This document shows, in pieces, positions 30,763 through 34,204 of a stretch of 34,204 nt of DNA. Position 1 is the stretch's first letter. Each line of letters starts with the position of its first letter. The translations under genes and the position numbers were made by a program. The stretch is from CAG-1782 sp964418255. GTDB taxonomy: Bacteria > Bacillota > Clostridia > Christensenellales > DTU072. The stretch covers positions 1 to 34,204 of the forward strand of contig CAYQKV010000012.1 of assembly GCA_964418255.1 (NCBI GenBank), read 5' to 3'. The notes under the pieces were generated by a model. It had not been told where the DNA came from, made no database searches, and was given only the letters and a program-made list of their open reading frames with translations.

Positions 30763-32460
30763 TTATTCTATCAGGAGTTCCCAGCAGGCGTACAGCGTGG
30801 CGTGTCCTTGAGTAACGAAAGGAAATTCGATTTTTTCTCCGAAACAGTCTTTATTGTCGTACCACCCCGTGAAAATCATCCCTTCTTTCGTAGGTTCTTC
30901 GGGTTCTCTTACGAGCAGCCCGTGAAAACTTCCCGCGTCCGAGCCGCCGTTTGAATCGAAAGTAACGGTATATGTCGTAACGCCTCTGCCCGTAGCGTCG
31001 AAATACTTTACGCCAAAGTCCCAGAAATATTCGTAGGCTTCTTTCGCGTTGTCGGGAATGATTATCTTAAATCCGCTCGCGAACTCTCCGCAGTCAATCC
31101 CTTCTTCGCCCGTTTTAGGCGGAACTCTCGAAGTAACCGTCATTTCTTTCAGTTTATCGCATTTAACGAACGCGCCGCCTCTTATTTCTTCTACTTCGCT
31201 CTCCTCTTCGAACCTGAGATTTGTCATCTCCGTGCAATAATAAAACGCGAAGTCGCACACGGTTTTCACCGATTTGGGCAAGAACACCGAGGTTATTTTT
31301 CCCGTTTCGTAAAACGCGAAATTGGAAATCGTCTCCGCGCCTTCTTTAACTCTCGCTTCTCCTTCGAGCGCCTGCGGCACGCGGTACAGCGTTTTTCCGT
31401 CCGCTCCGTAAAGGAGTCCTTCTTCCGCTTTGTAAAACGGATTTCCGCTCTTTACCTTAAATTCGGTTAAATAGGGAACGGACGAGTAGTCTTCGTAGTT
31501 TTCCACGCCTTTTCCGAGGGTAATTACGCTTACTTTCGAATTTTCGAACGCACCGTCTTCAACCGTTATCACCGAATCGGGGATAACCGCTTCCGTACCC
31601 TTTTTGTTTGCGGGATAGTTGTATAAAACCGTAAAATCTTTCGAGTAAAGTATCCCGTCTTTCGCGGAAAAGTATCCGTTACTTTCGTTTACGGTAAAAC
31701 TTTCCAGCACGGTCATTTCTTGAAAAGCTCCCTCTTCCGCGCTTGCGTTTTCTCCGAGCGTAAGATTTTTTATGGAAGAATTATATAAAAACGCGTCTTT
31801 TCCTACTTTAATATTTACGGTATACTCTTCCGTTCTCAGTCCCCGCGGATACGCGCAAATTATTCTTTCCTCTTTATCCGATACGTCTACGAGGGCGTCG
31901 TTTTCCACGGCGTAATTTTCGTTTACTCCCCTTACTTCGAACCGCGTCAAAGAGACGCACCGATAGAATTCTTCGTCTATTTGCGCAACGTTTTTTCCTA
32001 TGAGAAACAGTCCAACGTAAGAACGGTTTTTCATAAATCCGCTCGCGATTTTAACGACGGGAAGTCCGAGGTGTTCGTCGGGCACGCAGACCGAATACGA
32101 TGGGTCTCTGTAAGAAACGGCTACGAACGCTTTACCGTCCTCCGTTCTTTCGTATTCTATCCCGTCGCTTCCTTTCTCAACGTCCGTCCATCTGGCGTAA
32201 AGCGTCGTGTCTTTTGTCGCGGTATACGGGAAAGTCGCTCTTTTTTTATAATATTTGTCCTCGTACCAACCCTCTATACGGAACCCGTCTTTGGTCGCTA
32301 CGGGAAAAACAGACGCGGTTTTTTCTCTTTCCGCCACCGCGCTTCCGCCGTCGCTTTCAAACGTAATTATCGGGTCTGTCTGTCTTTCGCTGCACCCCGC
32401 CGCCGCCATAACTATGATAAAAACAAGCGCGAGGAACGCGAAAGCCGTCCTTTTTTTCAA
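30763..32460 (-). CDS. BspA-like leucine-rich repeat lipoprotein flanked by InlB-type repeats
   Basis: The 565-residue surface lipoprotein has a signal peptide with lipobox AAGC (Cys 23). A first Listeria-Bacteroides repeat covers about 31-91 (ITFESDGGSAV ... GWYEDKYY ... TLYARW). The middle (about 120-480) is made of LRR_5 units such as KIASGFMKNRSYVGLFLIG, VEDGAFENSKVSVITLG and VKTVCDFAFYYCTEM. A second Listeria-Bacteroides repeat ends the protein (about 496-560: VTFDSNGGSDAG ... FTGWYDNKDCF ... TLYACW). The start is TTG at 32460: no ATG or GTG lies before the signal peptide, GGAGG lies 10 nt upstream, and the TTG overlaps the upstream stop as TTGA. It is the last gene of the hslO operon. 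Adhesion is inferred. Confidence 0.85.
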   Translation of the reverse strand: MKKRTAFAFLALVFIIVMAAAGCSERQTDPIITFESDGGSAVAEREKTASVFPVATKDGFRIEGWYEDKYYKKRATFPYTATKDTTLYARWTDVEKGSDGIEYERTEDGKAFVAVSYRDPSYSVCVPDEHLGLPVVKIASGFMKNRSYVGLFLIGKNVAQIDEEFYRCVSLTRFEVRGVNENYAVENDALVDVSDKEERIICAYPRGLRTEEYTVNIKVGKDAFLYNSSIKNLTLGENASAEEGAFQEMTVLESFTVNESNGYFSAKDGILYSKDFTVLYNYPANKKGTEAVIPDSVITVEDGAFENSKVSVITLGKGVENYEDYSSVPYLTEFKVKSGNPFYKAEEGLLYGADGKTLYRVPQALEGEARVKEGAETISNFAFYETGKITSVFLPKSVKTVCDFAFYYCTEMTNLRFEEESEVEEIRGGAFVKCDKLKEMTVTSRVPPKTGEEGIDCGEFASGFKIIIPDNAKEAYEYFWDFGVKYFDATGRGVTTYTVTFDSNGGSDAGSFHGLLVREPEEPTKEGMIFTGWYDNKDCFGEKIEFPFVTQGHATLYACWELLIE

Positions 32461-33989
32461 AGCCCGAGCACCTCCGGAGGGAATTTATTCAGTCCTCTTT
32501 TCAACTCTTCGGGACTGAGTTGCGGGACTATTCCGTTCACCCAGCCGATGTTGGTATCTTTCTTTGCTTTATCGTTGTAATGCGTCGCCATAACCGTGCA
32601 CAGGAAAGACAAGTCGTCGTAATCCGCGTCGATTTTGAGTTCGGTGCATTTTTTTGCGAAACTTCTTATCTCGGCGGCGAGAAAACTCGGTCTGTACGGT
32701 AAAAATTCGTCGCTCGCTATTATACCGAGGCTTACTTTTTCGAACACGCTGTGCCACAAGGCTCTGTTGCTCTTTACGGTAAACTTAACGCAGTCGAAAA
32801 TCTCTCCTTTGTTTTCGAACGCAATCGCAATTCTACCCTCGTATCCGCATTTCAGCATTTCTCCGACGAGCCTTCTTTTTCTTGCGTCGCCGACGAACGG
32901 GGAAATAAGCGTTTCTTTATATGCTTCGAGCATTACGTCGTCTCTCGGGTCGAGGATTTTCGTCATTCTCATAAGAAGTTTGTCGCTTGCGTATGACAAG
33001 ACGTGTTTCGCCGCTTTTTTAACCTCGTAATCCTCGCGCGCGCCCCGGTTGAGCAAATCCGCGTCCCCTTTAACGAACGTAGCGGCAATCGCTCCGTACA
33101 CGGGCACGATTTTTCTTTCGAACATACTTTCGAACACGTCCGTAGGCGCGCCGAACCGTTCGTATGCGAGTTTATATACGTTCCAGTATTTATCCCCGTC
33201 TTTTTTATTGTCTTTATGGTACGAAAGCGCAGCCATATAGAACAGCGCGACTTCGTCTATTTCACATTCTTCGAGGAGTTTTTCAAAACAAATTTCCGCG
33301 CACTCGAATTCTTCTTCGTCGATAAACGCTTCCGCCACTTCGCCGAGCACCCTTCTGTCTCCGATTTCGTCTACGAAAAATTTAACGCCGTCGGTTATAA
33401 TCGCCCGCGTAACCGGACTGCCCTGCAACATTACGCGGACGAACTCGCCGCTTTTGGCGGCAAAAATCCCCGTAAGCAAAAGCAGTTTGTACGCGTGCGC
33501 GGACAAGTCGATTTTCTTTCCGTCCTCTATTGCGTCGTAAAGTACGCCCGTTACTTCGTCGAGACACTTTAAGTCCGGAACGAGTTCGCACAGAATATCT
33601 AGTCCCTTTTCGTACTGTCCCGTCTTAAAGTAGTTATAAACGTCGTTATATCCCAAAATCGCGTCGCTGTCGGGCGCGGGCAGGTCTTCCATATCTTCCA
33701 TAATGTTGTCGTACGGTAAAAATTTATCGTACGCGATGGAATAATATCCGCCTTTATCCGCTTCCTTACACGCGCGGAAAAGCGCGTTTCTCGCTATTGT
33801 TACGTTGCCTATCGACATAAACATATCGGAAAAGCACCTGTAAACCAACGATTTTTCGTCTGAATCCGCCGCTTCTTTCAATGCGTCCGCAAGGTTATGC
33901 ACGCAAATAACGTATTTCCCTTCGCTCGCCGCAGCCGCGGCAAGACGTATAAGTTCTTTAAGGTCGGGCTTGAATTCCACTACTGCCAC
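32457..33989 (-). CDS. Helical-repeat (TPR-like) protein of unknown function
   Basis: The 510-residue cytosolic protein is alpha-helical throughout, with helix pairs that look like degenerate TPR units, for example GKYVICVHNLADALKEAAD, VTIARNALFRACKEAD, FKTGQYEKGLDILCEL and EFECAEICFEKLLEECEIDEVALFYMAALSYHK. I do not recognise a named family. It has no signal peptide and no metal or nucleotide motif. The start is placed at GTG 33989, which has GGAGG 10 nt upstream and overlaps the hslO stop by 10 bp; GTG at 33980 (overlapping the stop as TAGTG) is possible. Position between a chaperone and a surface lipoprotein suggests a scaffold or cochaperone role, but this is only context. Confidence 0.75.
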   Translation of the reverse strand: MAVVEFKPDLKELIRLAAAAASEGKYVICVHNLADALKEAADSDEKSLVYRCFSDMFMSIGNVTIARNALFRACKEADKGGYYSIAYDKFLPYDNIMEDMEDLPAPDSDAILGYNDVYNYFKTGQYEKGLDILCELVPDLKCLDEVTGVLYDAIEDGKKIDLSAHAYKLLLLTGIFAAKSGEFVRVMLQGSPVTRAIITDGVKFFVDEIGDRRVLGEVAEAFIDEEEFECAEICFEKLLEECEIDEVALFYMAALSYHKDNKKDGDKYWNVYKLAYERFGAPTDVFESMFERKIVPVYGAIAATFVKGDADLLNRGAREDYEVKKAAKHVLSYASDKLLMRMTKILDPRDDVMLEAYKETLISPFVGDARKRRLVGEMLKCGYEGRIAIAFENKGEIFDCVKFTVKSNRALWHSVFEKVSLGIIASDEFLPYRPSFLAAEIRSFAKKCTELKIDADYDDLSFLCTVMATHYNDKAKKDTNIGWVNGIVPQLSPEELKRGLNKFPPEVLGL

Positions 33990-34204
33990 AGCTTTTCGAC
34001 CTCCTCTCTTCCGTATTGATATTTCTTTCCGCAGAAATGGCATACTATCTCTATTTTGCCCACTTCCGCGAGTATTTCTTCACATTCCTTTTTCCCGAGA
34101 CTTCTCAGCGTATTTGCTATTTTTTCCTCACCGCAATTACACTTCAACGCGATTTCCTCTTCTTCGTACCCTTCCGCGTCGAGGTGCGCAAAGTAAAAAT
34201 CGAA
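33980..34204 (-). CDS. hslO: Hsp33 redox-regulated chaperone, C-terminal part
   Basis: Only the last 74 residues are in the window; the gene continues beyond 34204. The sequence contains LKCNC, then 30-odd residues and VCHFCGKKY, the zinc-binding Cys-X-Cys and Cys-X-X-Cys pairs of the Hsp33 redox switch. In this family oxidation releases zinc and activates holdase activity against unfolding proteins in the cytosol. The segment between the pairs (TLRSLGKKECEEILAEVGK) also fits the family linker. The stop TAG lies at 33982-33980, inside the start region of the next gene. Confidence 0.93.
   Translation of the reverse strand, partial: FDFYFAHLDAEGYEEEEIALKCNCGEEKIANTLRSLGKKECEEILAEVGKIEIVCHFCGKKYQYGREEVEKLWQ

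Overview
The window reads as a stretch of chromosome from an uncultured, low-to-mid GC member of the Bacillota, class Clostridia (inference, probably a gut lineage). The signs are AAGGAGG-type ribosome binding sites, sigma-A promoters of the TTGACA-17-TATAAT kind, an ECF-transporter S component, an Hsp33 chaperone, a possible YtxC-like sporulation protein, a DUF2804 protein, a GH36 alpha-galactosidase and many lipoproteins. No phage, transposase or CRISPR genes are seen. The genes are tightly packed and mostly lie in short operons.

Left part (1-10.7 kb). The first 560 bases hold a tRNA-Ser(GGA) gene on the minus strand. The 3' end of that tRNA and its terminator are repeated exactly (55 bp) at the very start of the window, and a hairpin-rich, gene-free segment lies between the copies. 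A divergent glycerate kinase (minus) and a vitamin-type ECF S component (plus) follow, the latter with a consensus promoter. Next comes a five-gene minus-strand operon read from 10.64 kb down to 2.76 kb: parE, parC (type IIA topoisomerase subunits), a lipoprotein with a lipase-like domain that lacks the nucleophile serine, a RimK-like ATP-grasp ligase, and a COG2426 small multidrug-export-family membrane protein. The genes overlap or nearly touch (TGATG, 21 nt, ATGA, 9 nt), so three surface or peptide-modification-like genes of unknown purpose are co-transcribed with a housekeeping topoisomerase.

Middle part (10.7-19.4 kb). A 420-base gene-free region carries the parE promoter and an unexplained set of inverted repeats. 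Then come a YtxC-like gene and a GH36 alpha-galactosidase (minus). A divergent promoter region separates these from coaX-hom (type III pantothenate kinase and homoserine dehydrogenase, plus). A tiny XRE-family regulator with a TTG start, a two-gene lipoprotein operon (SGNH hydrolase plus a small unknown lipoprotein, minus) and a divergently transcribed DUF2804 gene follow.

Right part (19.4-34.2 kb). This is a surface-protein region. A 1801-residue membrane-anchored protein (beta-helix-like N-terminus, MBG/YDG-like repeats, an InlB-type repeat, C-terminal membrane helix) is encoded on the plus strand and appears to have an almost leaderless mRNA. Facing it on the minus strand are a 1601-residue BspA-like lipoprotein with a helix-rich insert, transcribed together with a pyridoxal/pyridoxamine kinase, and a second operon of hslO (partial), a helical repeat protein and a 565-residue BspA-like lipoprotein with InlB-type repeats at both ends. 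All functional calls rest on motif recognition by eye; no database search was run.
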